Shown: positions 1 through 9,056, numbered from the stretch's first letter. The stretch: DNA of 64,000 nt from Chitinophaga varians (GCF_012641275.1 NZ_JABAIA010000001.1:3348001-3412000); one strand, 5' to 3'. Notes: generated by a model not told the origin, from the letters alone. Program-made: numbers and translations.

Positions 1-24
1 TAATAAAGCCCTGTAAATGAGTGC

Positions 25-62
25 CAGCGACAAGATTACTTCGTGAAACGAAGGTAACGCTG
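25..62. other. Nested hairpin at the left edge
   Basis: Bases 25-29 pair with 58-62, 36-39 with 54-57, and 40-44 with 48-52, giving a nested stem with an internal bulge at 30-35. The window starts only 24 bases earlier, so this may be the tail of a structured RNA, a terminator of an upstream gene, or part of the leader of the M28 peptidase at 157. There is no clear T tract. I do not recognise an RNA family. Confidence 0.35.
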
Positions 63-156
63 AAATTTCAATTAGTGGAAACTCTAAAACCATTTATTTG
101 TTATTTGTAAGAACCCTGCCAATTAATTAGTTTTATTGCAAAATTTAGCCGCTTAT

Positions 157-1530
157 ATGAGAAAACGCCTTTTGCCAATGCTGCTGACCTGCCTTTTACC
201 GGCAGTAACCAGGGCGCAGCAGTCAGATTCCCTCGTTTTAAGACAGTTGGCCGATGAAGTGCTGAGAAACAGCACCGCTTATGAAAACCTCCGTGTACTG
301 ACCAAAACCATCGGCGGAAGGCTGGCAGGCTCTCCTCAGATGCCCAAGGCTGAGCAGTGGGGCGTAAATGCGCTGAAAGCTGCCGGCGCAGACACCGTGT
401 ACCTCCAGGAATGTATGGTGCCGCATTGGGTGCGGGGCGCAAAGGAAGAAGCCCGCATCGTTTCAAAACTGCGGGATTTTGTACCGCCGCTGAATGTACT
501 GGCCCTTGGTAACTCTGTGGGCACCGGTAATTCCGGCATCACCGCCCCGGTACTGGAAGTAGCCTCTTTTGAAGACCTGGAAGCGAAAAAAGACCAGGTA
601 AAAGGTAAGATCGTCTTTTATAATTATCATTTTAAACCGGAATTCGTCAAGACCTTTTATTCTTACGGAGATGCGGTGAAATACAGGGGCCAGGGCGCCA
701 GCAAGGCTGCCAGATATGGCGCTGTAGCGGTAATCGTGCGTTCCATGTCCCACGGGGCCTTTAACTTCCCGCATACCGGTGCGATGGCTTACGACCCTGC
801 TTACCCGAAAATTCCCGCAGTGGCTATCGGTTTGCAGGATGCTGACCGCCTGAGCGCCCGTCTGAAAAAAGACAATTCCGCGAAAATATTCCTCCGCACC
901 AACTGCGAGATGTTGCCAGACACTATTGGGCACAACGTGGTAGGCGAAATACGCGGCAGTAAATACCCTGATCAGTTCATTACGGTTGGCGGCCATCTCG
1001 ATTCATGGGACGTAGCAGAAGGCGCTCATGATGACGGCGCAGGCTGTGTACAGTCCATTGAAGTGCTGCGCGCTTTCAAAGCGGCAGGCGTTAAGCCCGC
1101 CCGTACCCTGCGGGTGGTACTGTTTGCCAACGAAGAAAATGGTACACGCGGCGGTAAAAAATATGCGGAACTGGCAAAACAACGCAATGAAAAACATATC
1201 CTCGCATTGGAAAGTGACGCTGGTGGCTTTACCCCAAGAGGCTTCACTTCTACTGTGGACCCTGAGAAGAAAGCTCTCATAAAGAGCTGGAGACCGCTGT
1301 TGGAACCCTATGGCTTGTATGACTTTAACGAAGAAGGTGGCGGTACCGACATCGGGCCACTGCATCAGGCACTGGGTACGCCTATGGCTGAACTTTCTCC
1401 GGACAGTCAGCGTTATTTTGATATTCATCACGCGGTCAACGATGTCTTTGAAGCGGTGAATAAGCGCGAACTGGAGCTGGGCGCTTTTTCCATGGCCGGT
1501 TTTATCTATCTGGTGGACCTTTACTTTTGA
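157..1530 (+). CDS. Secreted M28 family zinc aminopeptidase
   Basis: Predicted exported di-zinc exopeptidase of 457 residues. The ATG at 157 is preferred over the upstream TTG at 136 because it opens a standard signal peptide (basic MRKR, hydrophobic stretch, cut near TRA|QQ). The middle of the protein (about 110-240) looks like the PA-type insert of this family. The M28 metal site is complete: His280 in GGHLDSWD, Asp292 in HDDGAG, the Glu326/Glu327 pair in NEENG, Asp354 in ESDAGG and a late His424/His425 pair. It probably trims peptides in the periplasm or outside the cell. It is followed 25 bp later by a small membrane protein that could be cotranscribed. The exact substrate cannot be told from sequence. 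Confidence 0.9.
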   Translation: MRKRLLPMLLTCLLPAVTRAQQSDSLVLRQLADEVLRNSTAYENLRVLTKTIGGRLAGSPQMPKAEQWGVNALKAAGADTVYLQECMVPHWVRGAKEEARIVSKLRDFVPPLNVLALGNSVGTGNSGITAPVLEVASFEDLEAKKDQVKGKIVFYNYHFKPEFVKTFYSYGDAVKYRGQGASKAARYGAVAVIVRSMSHGAFNFPHTGAMAYDPAYPKIPAVAIGLQDADRLSARLKKDNSAKIFLRTNCEMLPDTIGHNVVGEIRGSKYPDQFITVGGHLDSWDVAEGAHDDGAGCVQSIEVLRAFKAAGVKPARTLRVVLFANEENGTRGGKKYAELAKQRNEKHILALESDAGGFTPRGFTSTVDPEKKALIKSWRPLLEPYGLYDFNEEGGGTDIGPLHQALGTPMAELSPDSQRYFDIHHAVNDVFEAVNKRELELGAFSMAGFIYLVDLYF

Positions 1531-1555
1531 TCATAACGTTTACTAAACTATTCAC

Positions 1556-1945
1556 ATGGGCCGGTTTATTTTTATTGTTGTTACTATCATTGTCCTGGTA
1601 TTGGGCGGCTTCTTCCTGTACAAGTTTTACTTTGTCTTCGGCAGAGGGGTAAAGGCAGGGGAGCTCAACTACTTCGTGGAAAAAGGCTATGTCTTCAAAA
1701 CCTATGAAGGAAAATTAATCCAGTCCGGCTATAAAGGCCGTACGGCCGGTACCATTCAGTCCAACGAATTCCAGTTCTCCGTGGCCGACGAGCGCATCGC
1801 GCAACAGCTGATGACTGCCAGCGGTAAAACCGTGGAACTGCACTACAGGGAATACCTCGGCGCATTACCTTGGCGTGGTTACAGTCCGTTTATTGTGGAC
1901 AGTGTGATCAGCGTCAGAGACGCCGCCGGCAGGGACCTTCCTTAA
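1556..1945 (+). CDS. Small membrane-anchored protein of unknown function
   Basis: 129 residues. One hydrophobic N-terminal segment (about 3-22) is followed by a soluble domain with alternating basic and hydrophobic residues and motifs FKTYEGKLIQSG, SNEFQFSV and LPWRGYSP. I remember similar short single-pass proteins across Bacteroidota, sometimes mislabelled as a 6-phosphogluconate dehydrogenase, but the sequence has no Rossmann fold and is far too short for that. It probably sits in the inner membrane with its domain in the periplasm. It lies 25 bp after the M28 peptidase gene and is closed by a strong bidirectional hairpin. Confidence 0.8.
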   Translation: MGRFIFIVVTIIVLVLGGFFLYKFYFVFGRGVKAGELNYFVEKGYVFKTYEGKLIQSGYKGRTAGTIQSNEFQFSVADERIAQQLMTASGKTVELHYREYLGALPWRGYSPFIVDSVISVRDAAGRDLP

Positions 1946-1963
1946 ATGGTGACGACATGACGT

Positions 1964-2012
1964 ATTGAGGGCTATCATGTAAGGATTTTTATCCTGCGTG
2001 ATAGCCCTCAAT
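1964..2012. terminator. Bidirectional hairpin between convergent genes
   Basis: A perfect 14-bp stem (1964-1977 with 1999-2012) with a second small stem inside (aggat/atcct). It lies between the + strand small membrane protein and the - strand methyltransferase, so it can end transcription from both sides. There is no long T tract. Confidence 0.7.
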
Positions 2013-2035
2013 TCGTACTATGTAATTCGTAATTT

Positions 2036-2749
2036 TTATTGCGGTGCGGCATAAAGCAGAAATATTGCCGGCCGCTTATGCAGATCTGGTAAGGCTTTCC
2101 GCCATTCCCTGATGGTTTTTGTTTTGATATATTCTTCCGGGCCGGTGATATCAGCGGCTATGCACAGCCGGGTATGGTCTTTACAGTGGTCCAGTATGTC
2201 CTTCAGCAGTTGATTGTTGCGGTAAGGTGTTTCTATGAACAACTGCGTCTGTTTTTTCCGTTCAGATTCTTCTTCAAGCTGGCGTAATGCTTTGCCTCTT
2301 TCCGGTGCTTTGATCGGGAGATAGCCGGTAAACTGAAAGTTCTGGCCGTTCATGCCGGAGGCCATCAGAGCCAGCAGCATGGAGTTGGGGCCTATCATGG
2401 GTATCACGCGCGCATCGATGCTGTGTGCGGCCTGTACCACCAGGTGGCCAGGGTCCGCAATGGCAGGGCATCCTGCTTCGCTGAGCACACCGATGTCGGT
2501 ACCGGCCTGTAACAGCTTTTTGGCTAAAGCAGTGTCGGGTGGCTGGTTTTCATGCATGGGCAGCAGTTGCAGTTCATCGATGTTGATGTTTCTGTCCAAT
2601 GCTTTCAGGTAACGGCGGGCGGTCCGCTCATTTTCTACATAAAATACGCGCAACTGTTGTGCAATCGTCGTAATGTAGGCGGGAATGCTGAACAGGGCGT
2701 CAGCGCTCAACACAGTAGGGATCAGGTACACTTTGCCTGTTGCACTCAT
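2036..2749 (-). CDS. SAM-dependent methyltransferase, RsmI/tetrapyrrole-methylase family
   Basis: 237 residues. Family marks are the opening GKVYLIPT, the SAM-site stretch DIGVLSEAGCPAIADPG and the later MIGPNSMLLALMASG. RsmI methylates the 2'-O of C1402 in 16S rRNA and is usually about 270-290 residues; this protein is shorter and belongs to a Bacteroidota paralogue group usually annotated only as SAM-dependent methyltransferase. Cytoplasmic. It begins 2 bp after the stop of the EI24-domain gene at 2752, so the two are translated from one mRNA. Whether it acts on the RsmI site or another RNA position cannot be decided here, so no symbol is given. Confidence 0.85.
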   Translation of the reverse strand: MSATGKVYLIPTVLSADALFSIPAYITTIAQQLRVFYVENERTARRYLKALDRNINIDELQLLPMHENQPPDTALAKKLLQAGTDIGVLSEAGCPAIADPGHLVVQAAHSIDARVIPMIGPNSMLLALMASGMNGQNFQFTGYLPIKAPERGKALRQLEEESERKKQTQLFIETPYRNNQLLKDILDHCKDHTRLCIAADITGPEEYIKTKTIREWRKALPDLHKRPAIFLLYAAPQ

Positions 2750-2751
2750 GT

Positions 2752-3519
2752 TTATATCAGTTTTTTATGTTGTAAATCGATGGTGGCAGCAATCACGGCA
2801 TAGGAGGGCGCCAGCATCCAGCCGGCTACCGGTACCAGCATAAACACATAGAATACCATGCCATTGCCCAGAGCCATGCCCCGGTGCTGGCGGATAAACT
2901 GTATGCTCTGTGCCATGGTAAGGCGGTGCCGTTCGCAGCTGTAGTCCATCATGGAGAAACCATAGAAATAGGACTCAATAAAAAAGCCGATCATCGGGGT
3001 GATCCATCCCACAACAGGAATAAAGGAAACCACCAGTAATATGAGGATGGCGCCGGTCTGATAAACGATGTTACGGAAAGACATCCGGATGCCGCGCCAG
3101 ATGTCCTGACCCAGTTGCGCCCAGCTGAAGGGGAACTCACGGTATTCCAGAATGGCTTCGGTTTTCTCCGAGAGGTAGGAGAAAACAGGAGAGGCAACAA
3201 TAAGGAACAAATATTTGAAATAGGAAAAATACCAGAACACAAAAACAATCCTGACGGAAAAAGCCACCAGGATAAACAGAAAGCTCACCCAGCTGCTCTC
3301 CAGGTCCTGTACCCATTCTGTAATATGCAGCAGGCGGGTAAGGTACTCCACAAAATCTCCTGAATAGCCCCAGACAAAATAAAACCCGGTAAAAAAGAGT
3401 AGACAATAAATGATGCCGGGTATCAGTATCCACTTCCACAACTTATGTTGCATAATGAACTGATGGGCTTTTCCATATGATTGAATGGCCGACAGTACCT
3501 CTCTGAATGAAAACAACAA
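2752..3519 (-). CDS. EI24 domain (CysZ-like) inner-membrane protein
   Basis: 255 residues with several long hydrophobic segments (about 30-55, 75-100, 135-170, 210-240). The layout and the motif PVVGWITPMIGFFIESYFYG are typical of the EI24/CysZ family. CysZ of Escherichia coli takes part in sulfate uptake, but most Bacteroidota members have no tested role. No sulfate assimilation gene is nearby; the only partner is the methyltransferase 2 bp downstream. A TATTTTTG box lies about 65 bp upstream on the same strand. Confidence 0.8.
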   Translation of the reverse strand: MLFSFREVLSAIQSYGKAHQFIMQHKLWKWILIPGIIYCLLFFTGFYFVWGYSGDFVEYLTRLLHITEWVQDLESSWVSFLFILVAFSVRIVFVFWYFSYFKYLFLIVASPVFSYLSEKTEAILEYREFPFSWAQLGQDIWRGIRMSFRNIVYQTGAILILLVVSFIPVVGWITPMIGFFIESYFYGFSMMDYSCERHRLTMAQSIQFIRQHRGMALGNGMVFYVFMLVPVAGWMLAPSYAVIAATIDLQHKKLI

Positions 3520-3584
3520 CGCCTGAGATTTTTTTGGTGACAGAAAATTTTATCTGAATAATTTGATGATGAACGAAACTAAGG

Positions 3585-3592
3585 CAAAAATA
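3585..3592 (-). promoter_or_regulatory. Putative -7 box (TATTTTTG) for the EI24/methyltransferase operon
   Basis: Matches the Bacteroidota -7 consensus TAnnTTTG on the minus strand, 65 bp before the EI24 start. No clear -33 TTTG at the usual distance. Confidence 0.4.
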
Positions 3593-3643
3593 TTTCAAAT
3601 CCGGCCCGTATTTGCTGAAATGACTGATTTTGTGTGGGTCATG

Positions 3644-3678
3644 ATAAAAAAAAACCGTGAAGCCTCAGCTACACGGTT
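3644..3678 (-). terminator. Intrinsic terminator downstream of porP/sprF-like gene
   Basis: Minus strand 7-bp stem (3672-3678 with 3653-3659), 12-base loop, then a run of T (3652-3644). It follows the stop of the PorP/SprF-like gene. Confidence 0.75.
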
Positions 3679-3709
3679 CGATATATAATCAGGGTGACAG
3701 ACGCTGTTG

Positions 3710-4726
3710 TTAGAAACGGGGACACAAAGTCTTGTATTTGTTGTTCTCGTTCCGGGTGTGGATGTAAATCAATGATATCTCCAGGCCGCCACGGGCGTTG
3801 GATGCAGGGCGCAGGCTGGATACGTTGGTGTCGTAAGTCATACCTACCTGGAAACCTTTGAACTGCATACCTACGTAGGGAATGACCGCATCTTTCAGAC
3901 GGTACCAGCTGCCCAGGAAAAGAACGGTGGGATTGTTTTCTTCCACTTCGCTGAGCGTGAAGCCATAAGCGCCGCCAAACGTGAATTCTGAAGCGGTGCT
4001 CTGTTTCATATACAGGATGCTGGTATGAAAACGGTCCTTCCCGTTTACCGGCACAGAGCCGCCGCCATGTATGGTCCAGCGGTAGCTGAGGCGGTTCTGG
4101 GTCTGGTCCATAAAGGATTCTATGGGTTGGGTAATATGATAATAGGAGGCGCCCAGATAGATGTTCGACGATTCGCCGATCAGGCCATTATACAAGACAC
4201 CGATGTTGGGATCGAAGTAGGAAATTTTCGGATTGACCAGCGTTTCGTTGCTGGGTATCAGCGGGTTGTAGCCGTTGTTGTCCATCTGGTTTTCAAACTG
4301 CAGCTTGGTATTATCTATACGCTTCTGCACCAGTGTGCCCTGCAGGCCGATGGCGATGGTATGGTTGCCTTCCGGGTCTAGGCCTTTATGATAGGCAGTA
4401 CTGGCGGAAAGATAGGTAGCGGTGAGCGCTCCGCCTCCGCTTCTGTCGTACATGGCCATCAGACCAACTCCCCAGATGTCGGTATAGGAGATGACATTTT
4501 TCAGTATCCCGAAATCAATAGCTGCCGTGCCCGTCACGAAAGGCGTAGAGATGCTGCGCCATTGGGAACGGTAGTTGCCTGATATACGGTAATCGCCTGA
4601 AAATAAACCAGTAAAGGCCGGGTTAAGCGTGAGCGGCGAGGCGAAAAACTGCGAAAAGTGCGGGTCCTGCGCCCGCAATGAATTAAAACACAAGAATATG
4701 GTCAAGAATAGTAAAGCTCTTTTCAT
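3710..4726 (-). CDS. PorP/SprF family type IX secretion membrane protein
   Basis: 338 residues with a signal peptide (MKRALLFLTIFLCFNSLRA|Q). The mature start DPHFSQFFASPLTLNPAFTG is the hallmark of this family of outer-membrane beta-barrel proteins; the rest alternates short polar turns and amphipathic strands and ends with a basic tail. Family members PorP and SprF are linked to the type IX secretion system and gliding motility, often serving a particular surface adhesin. Members encoded alone, as here, are common paralogues whose cargo is unknown. It is a single-gene unit with its own terminator and about 240 bp of upstream DNA. Confidence 0.9.
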   Translation of the reverse strand: MKRALLFLTIFLCFNSLRAQDPHFSQFFASPLTLNPAFTGLFSGDYRISGNYRSQWRSISTPFVTGTAAIDFGILKNVISYTDIWGVGLMAMYDRSGGGALTATYLSASTAYHKGLDPEGNHTIAIGLQGTLVQKRIDNTKLQFENQMDNNGYNPLIPSNETLVNPKISYFDPNIGVLYNGLIGESSNIYLGASYYHITQPIESFMDQTQNRLSYRWTIHGGGSVPVNGKDRFHTSILYMKQSTASEFTFGGAYGFTLSEVEENNPTVLFLGSWYRLKDAVIPYVGMQFKGFQVGMTYDTNVSSLRPASNARGGLEISLIYIHTRNENNKYKTLCPRF

Positions 4727-4969
4727 AAGATAAGCTTAAAGCATAGGGTTTATGCAGTAAGGGTGAAGGTACACCAAATATGTTATATTTCAAATTAAAT
4801 CCATGTGTAAAAAGATTAATACGGAACGAAGTGACTATCGCCATAATAAATTTACGGATTTAACAATTTAAATTATGGTGTAAAATCGTGTGATATACCC
4901 GCATAATATAAATCGCTAAACCCGTAAGCTGTATTCCGAAAATTCCTTGTATTAAACGCCGGACCCGGA

Positions 4970-5623
4970 TTATTGTTGTAGTTTATTTCCGAAAGCCAGG
5001 TCTCCGGCGTCGCCGAGGCCCGGTACAATATAACCTTTGGCAGTCAGTTCATCATCAATATCTCCTGCCCAGATGGTAATATTGGCTTTGGTATTACGCA
5101 GCACATATTCAATTCCCACGGTGCAGGCGATGGCCACCACCAGATGAATATGACTGGGCTTTCCGATTTCTTCCAGGTGCTCGATGGTTTTCACCAGTGA
5201 AGACCCGGTGGCCAGCATGGGATCTGAGAGGATCAATACCTGTCCTTCAATGGAAGGACTGCTCACATATTCCAGGCTGATATCGAAAGAACCGTCGTGA
5301 TTATGCTTGCGGTAAGCGGAGATGAACGCATGGTCCGCCTTATCAAAATAATGCAGCAAACCCTGATGGAGTGCCAGTCCCGCCCGCAGGATAGTGGCCA
5401 GTACCGGCTGTGCTTTCAGCACCCGGCAATTGGCGATGCCCATGGGGGTAGTCACCTCTTTCTCTACATACTCCAGCGTTTTGCTGATCTCATAGGCGGC
5501 CACTTCGCCCAGCCTTTCCATATTACGCCGGAAACGCATACGGTCCTGCTGTATATCCACATTCCGGATCTCGCTCAGCCATTCACCTACCAGCGAATTT
5601 GTTTCACTTAAATTGATTATCAT
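4970..5623 (-). CDS. upp: Uracil phosphoribosyltransferase
   Basis: 217 residues, the usual size. It makes UMP from uracil and PRPP in pyrimidine salvage in the cytoplasm. The PRPP-binding loop reads ILSDPMLATGSSL and the C-terminal uracil site reads YIVPGLGDAGDLAFGN. An early RAGLALHQG segment also fits the family. It stands alone, 47 bp after the VWA-protein gene on the same strand, with no adjacent uracil permease. Confidence 0.95.
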   Translation of the reverse strand: MIINLSETNSLVGEWLSEIRNVDIQQDRMRFRRNMERLGEVAAYEISKTLEYVEKEVTTPMGIANCRVLKAQPVLATILRAGLALHQGLLHYFDKADHAFISAYRKHNHDGSFDISLEYVSSPSIEGQVLILSDPMLATGSSLVKTIEHLEEIGKPSHIHLVVAIACTVGIEYVLRNTKANITIWAGDIDDELTAKGYIVPGLGDAGDLAFGNKLQQ

Positions 5624-5670
5624 ATATCTGCTTCGCTTTGAAGCGGCAAATTACCGAAAATATATGTAAC

Positions 5671-7584
5671 CTATTCCTGATCGGTGTCCTTATTGACCAG
5701 CCGGGCCTTTTTCACCAGTTGGATGAATTCTGCCCGGTATCCTTCCTTGTCTTCGCCTTTGGCGGAAGACGCCAGCTGCAGCACATCCTTATAGGTGATA
5801 TCGCCTTTAAAAGCGGAATTACGCAACAGTTGCCCGAAAGCCGCAGCTGCCGTGGCCATGCGGAAGTCTTCCGACGCCTCTGTGATCTGCTGCCTGTTAT
5901 ACGGCAATACCTGTTGCATCAGCCGGCTTTTGTCTTCATCCGGCAGTTTGTACCGCAGCTTAACGGTCAGCACTTCCGGCAGATGGCCCACCACGGTGGT
6001 TTGCTGGTACTTCAGCGGGTCTACCCAGCTAACATCTTTGCCCGCCTTGTCTGTGGCTGAAATAATCTCATACAGGGCAGTCACGGTATGACCTACGCCC
6101 ATGTCCCCGGCATCTTTTTTATCGTTATTGAAATCTTCATTCTCCAGCATCCGGTTTTCATAGCCTACTAACCGGTACGACCGCACGAAGGCGGGATTAA
6201 ATTCCACCTGGAGTTTCACATCTTTCGCAATGGTGAACAACGTGCCGCCAAATTCGGTCACAAAGGTGCGGCGGGCCTCTTCAAAATTATCGATGTACGC
6301 ATAGTTGCCATTTCCTTTATCGGCCAGCAGTTCCAGCTTGTTGTCTTTATAATTGCCCATGCCAAAGCCCAGTACAGAGAGAAAGACGCCCTGCTGCCTT
6401 TCTTTTTCGATGATCCGCTGCAGCTCGCCGTCGCTGGAAGCGCCTACGTTGAAGTCACCGTCTGTGGCCAGGATAACGCGGTTGTTGCTTTTTGCGCTAC
6501 GGTTTTCCGTAGCGATCTTATAAGCCAGCTTAATGCCTTCGCCACCCGCGGTGGAACCGCCTGCCTGCAAAGATTCCATGGTCTCCAGTATCTTCTTTTT
6601 CTCACTACCGCTGGTAGATGGTAATACCACACCGGCAGCACCGGCATACACCACCACGGCTACGCGGTCCTGTGGGCGCAATTGCTGCACCAGTGCCGCG
6701 AAGGCGCGTTTCACCAGTGGCAGTTTGTTTTCTGCTTCCATGGAACCGGAAACATCTACCAAAAACACCAGGTTGGAAGGCGGCAGGTCACGGGTATCCA
6801 CCTCCTTGCCTTTAAGGGCAATGCGTACCAGCTGGTGGCGGGTATTCCAGGGACAAACCGCCATGTCAGTATAAATAGATACCGGGTCTTTACCGGCAGG
6901 TGCTTTATAGTTGTAATCAAAATAATTGATCATCTCCTCCACGCGTACTGCGTCCTGTGGCGGCAGCACGCCCTGGTTCAGGTACCGGCGCACGTTGCTG
7001 TAGGAGGCCCGGTCCACATCTATGCTGAAGGTGCTGAGCGGTTGCTCGGTAGCAGCATGGAAAATGTTTTCATTGACAGGGCTGTAGTCTTCTGTGTCAA
7101 AACGGCCCGCAGGCGCGGGAGAGGAGATGATATGGCTGCGGCGTTTAACACTGCCGTTGGCCACCACTCCGGCGGCTTTGCCGGTTAGCATCTGTGTTAC
7201 CGGCGGTGTTGATACCGGAGACGGCATATAAGCACTGACGACAACTTCCTGAAGTGCCTGGTCTTCGATGATCGCCAGGGGTACGGGGAGGGGGCTCATG
7301 TTAAAAACAACGGATGATCGGCCGGCGGTAATCTGCATTTCCACGTTGTGGTAACCGGTGGCAATGGCTTCAAGGGTTAGTGCGCCGGATGGGGCTTTCA
7401 GGGTGAACCGGCCGTTTTTGTCACTGGCGGCCATATAGTCGGTGCCTTTTACACGGACCACCGCATGGCGGATGGCGTCATGAGAGCCTTTTTCCTGCAC
7501 ACGCCCTGTAATAACGCGTAATTGCGCAGTTGCCTGGATAACTATCAGGCAGCTCAGCAATAGTAGGGAGAAGTATTTCTGCAT
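5671..7584 (-). CDS. YfbK-like VWA-domain surface or periplasmic protein
   Basis: 637 residues from the ATG at 7584, chosen over the ATG at 7608 because it directly opens a signal peptide (MQKYFSLLLLSCLIVIQATA|Q). Order of parts: a carboxypeptidase-regulatory-like beta domain (about 25-105; GRVQEKGSHDAIRHAVVRV), a linker, the YfbK-type pre-VWA region (about 180-260; FSIDVDRASYSNVRRYLNQG), a VWA domain with an intact metal-site motif DVSGSME and later TDGDFNVG, and the DUF3520-like C-terminus. VWA metal sites bind protein partners; no enzymatic activity is implied. The added N-terminal domain is a common Bacteroidota arrangement. It lies divergent from anmK. Confidence 0.85.
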   Translation of the reverse strand: MQKYFSLLLLSCLIVIQATAQLRVITGRVQEKGSHDAIRHAVVRVKGTDYMAASDKNGRFTLKAPSGALTLEAIATGYHNVEMQITAGRSSVVFNMSPLPVPLAIIEDQALQEVVVSAYMPSPVSTPPVTQMLTGKAAGVVANGSVKRRSHIISSPAPAGRFDTEDYSPVNENIFHAATEQPLSTFSIDVDRASYSNVRRYLNQGVLPPQDAVRVEEMINYFDYNYKAPAGKDPVSIYTDMAVCPWNTRHQLVRIALKGKEVDTRDLPPSNLVFLVDVSGSMEAENKLPLVKRAFAALVQQLRPQDRVAVVVYAGAAGVVLPSTSGSEKKKILETMESLQAGGSTAGGEGIKLAYKIATENRSAKSNNRVILATDGDFNVGASSDGELQRIIEKERQQGVFLSVLGFGMGNYKDNKLELLADKGNGNYAYIDNFEEARRTFVTEFGGTLFTIAKDVKLQVEFNPAFVRSYRLVGYENRMLENEDFNNDKKDAGDMGVGHTVTALYEIISATDKAGKDVSWVDPLKYQQTTVVGHLPEVLTVKLRYKLPDEDKSRLMQQVLPYNRQQITEASEDFRMATAAAAFGQLLRNSAFKGDITYKDVLQLASSAKGEDKEGYRAEFIQLVKKARLVNKDTDQE

Positions 7585-7669
7585 AATATGGGTGTTTTCT
7601 GCAGGCATGATGCAGGGACGCTAAGAGATTCCATAAACGGGTTAAAAAAAATTACCCGAAGGGAAATCC

Positions 7670-7677
7670 TACCTTTG
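7670..7677 (+). promoter_or_regulatory. Putative -7 box (TACCTTTG) of anmK
   Basis: TAnnTTTG match ending 16 bp before the anmK ATG. No good -33 element. Confidence 0.5.
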
Positions 7678-7693
7678 CCAAAATTTTAGTTGA

Positions 7694-8785
7694 ATGGTAT
7701 ACAACGTAATAGGTACCATGTCCGGCAGCTCGTTGGACGGACTGGATATCGTTTTTGCTGAGCTGACGGAAATCAGGGGACAATGGACTTATGTCATCAA
7801 GGCTTCCGAAAGCCTGCCTTATGAACCGGAGTGGGTAGAGAAGCTGGCCGCCGCCACTACGCTGCCTGCAAAGGAATACCTACTGCTGCATACAGCATAC
7901 GGTCATTACACCGGACAGCGTATCCTGTCTTTCATCGAAAAAAATGAACTGGACCATAAAGTACATTTCATCGCTTCCCACGGTCATACCACCTTTCACC
8001 TGCCCGGCCAGAAAATGACGGCCCAGCTGGGCGATGGCGCGGCCATGGCGGCAGTGACCAAACTGCCGGTGATCACCGACCTGCGCTCGGTAGACGTAGC
8101 GCTGGGCGGACAAGGCGCTCCCATTGTTCCTATAGGAGAGAAATATTTGCTGGGAGGTTACCAGTTCTGGCTCAATCTGGGCGGCATCGCCAATATCTCT
8201 GCCGAACTGCCGCAAGGCTTTGTGGCATTCGATATCTGCCCGGCCAACCGGGTGCTCAATGAGCTGGCCCTGCAACTCAACAAGCCCTATGATGATGGCG
8301 GCAAGCTGGCTGCCGGCGGTGTTGCCGATGCCGGACTGCTGGCGCAACTGAATGCGCTGCCTTACTACCAGCAGCCATGGCCCAAATCACTGGCCAATGA
8401 TTTTGGCACAGATACCGTACTGCCTATGGTCAATGCGTTGCGTATATCCGTACAGGGTAAACTGCGCACATACACCGAACACATTGCCGCGCAGATCGCG
8501 CAGGCTGCCGGTCAGCTGAAAACAGCCATGCCGGAAGGTCCCGCTAAATTACTGGTAACAGGTGGCGGCGCCTTCAATACTTTCCTCATAGACACCCTCC
8601 GGCAGCAGCTGGCACCGCTGAACATCGAAGTGGAAGTGCCCGACGCGCTCACCGTAAGCTTTAAAGAAGCGCTGATAATGGCCCTGATAGGTGCTTTGAG
8701 ATGGAGACAGGAAGTGAACGTACTTTCTTCTGTAACAGGTGCGGAACATGATTCTATCAATGGTGCGCTCTGGATCAGCCACTAA
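7694..8785 (+). CDS. anmK: Anhydro-N-acetylmuramic acid kinase
   Basis: 363 residues, normal length. It opens and phosphorylates 1,6-anhydro-MurNAc from cell-wall turnover, giving MurNAc-6-phosphate. Sugar-kinase fold marks are the N-terminal ATP-binding GTMSGSSLDGLD, the middle FHLPGQ...TAQLGDGAAMA and DLRSVDVALGGQGAPIVP, and the C-terminal phosphate loop LLVTGGGAFN. Cytoplasmic. No other recycling gene (murQ, ampG) is adjacent. It has a TACCTTTG box just upstream and a very strong terminator just downstream, so it is a single-gene unit. Confidence 0.95.
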   Translation: MVYNVIGTMSGSSLDGLDIVFAELTEIRGQWTYVIKASESLPYEPEWVEKLAAATTLPAKEYLLLHTAYGHYTGQRILSFIEKNELDHKVHFIASHGHTTFHLPGQKMTAQLGDGAAMAAVTKLPVITDLRSVDVALGGQGAPIVPIGEKYLLGGYQFWLNLGGIANISAELPQGFVAFDICPANRVLNELALQLNKPYDDGGKLAAGGVADAGLLAQLNALPYYQQPWPKSLANDFGTDTVLPMVNALRISVQGKLRTYTEHIAAQIAQAAGQLKTAMPEGPAKLLVTGGGAFNTFLIDTLRQQLAPLNIEVEVPDALTVSFKEALIMALIGALRWRQEVNVLSSVTGAEHDSINGALWISH

Positions 8786-8799
8786 TGAATCTTAATATA

Positions 8800-8841
8800 A
8801 AAAAGCAACGGCTGCTCATTGGGGGCAGCCGTTGCTTTTTT
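8800..8841 (+). terminator. Strong intrinsic terminator after anmK
   Basis: Perfect 16-bp stem (8800-8815 with 8825-8840), 9-base loop, ending in a T run. The A-run on the 5' side means it can also work in reverse. Confidence 0.9.
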
Positions 8842-8850
8842 ATTAATGGT

Positions 8851-9044
8851 CCCAGGGCTGAAGCCCTGGGCTACAATGTGCTTTAAATCCAAGGCAATCG
8901 TGGTTCCATAGATGGTGTTTTACCTTGTAGCCCGCGAATATTTATATTAACACACCTGATTTGTTGCGGGGTTACGCTTTTAATCAGAAAGCCATGTATC
9001 CGCAAGAACCTGAACAAATCATAGCCCGGGGCTTCAGCCCTGGG
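8851..9044. repeat. REP-like pair of inverted palindromes
   Basis: Bases 8851-8870 form a palindrome with 9-bp arms and a 2-base centre. A near-identical copy, in the opposite orientation, lies at 9025-9044 (one arm changed to cccggggct). The similarity extends a few bases past the palindrome (ctaca against ctatg). The roughly 155 bp between them hold no gene. The pair sits between the convergent genes anmK and ade. Size, symmetry and position fit REP/BIME-type extragenic repeats. No second locus is seen in this window. Confidence 0.6.
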
Positions 9045-9056
9045 AATTTGTCGATT

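Noticed and set aside
136..156. TTG start at 136 for the M28 peptidase
   Set aside because: The ATG at 157 directly opens a complete signal peptide; the extra seven residues add nothing typical.
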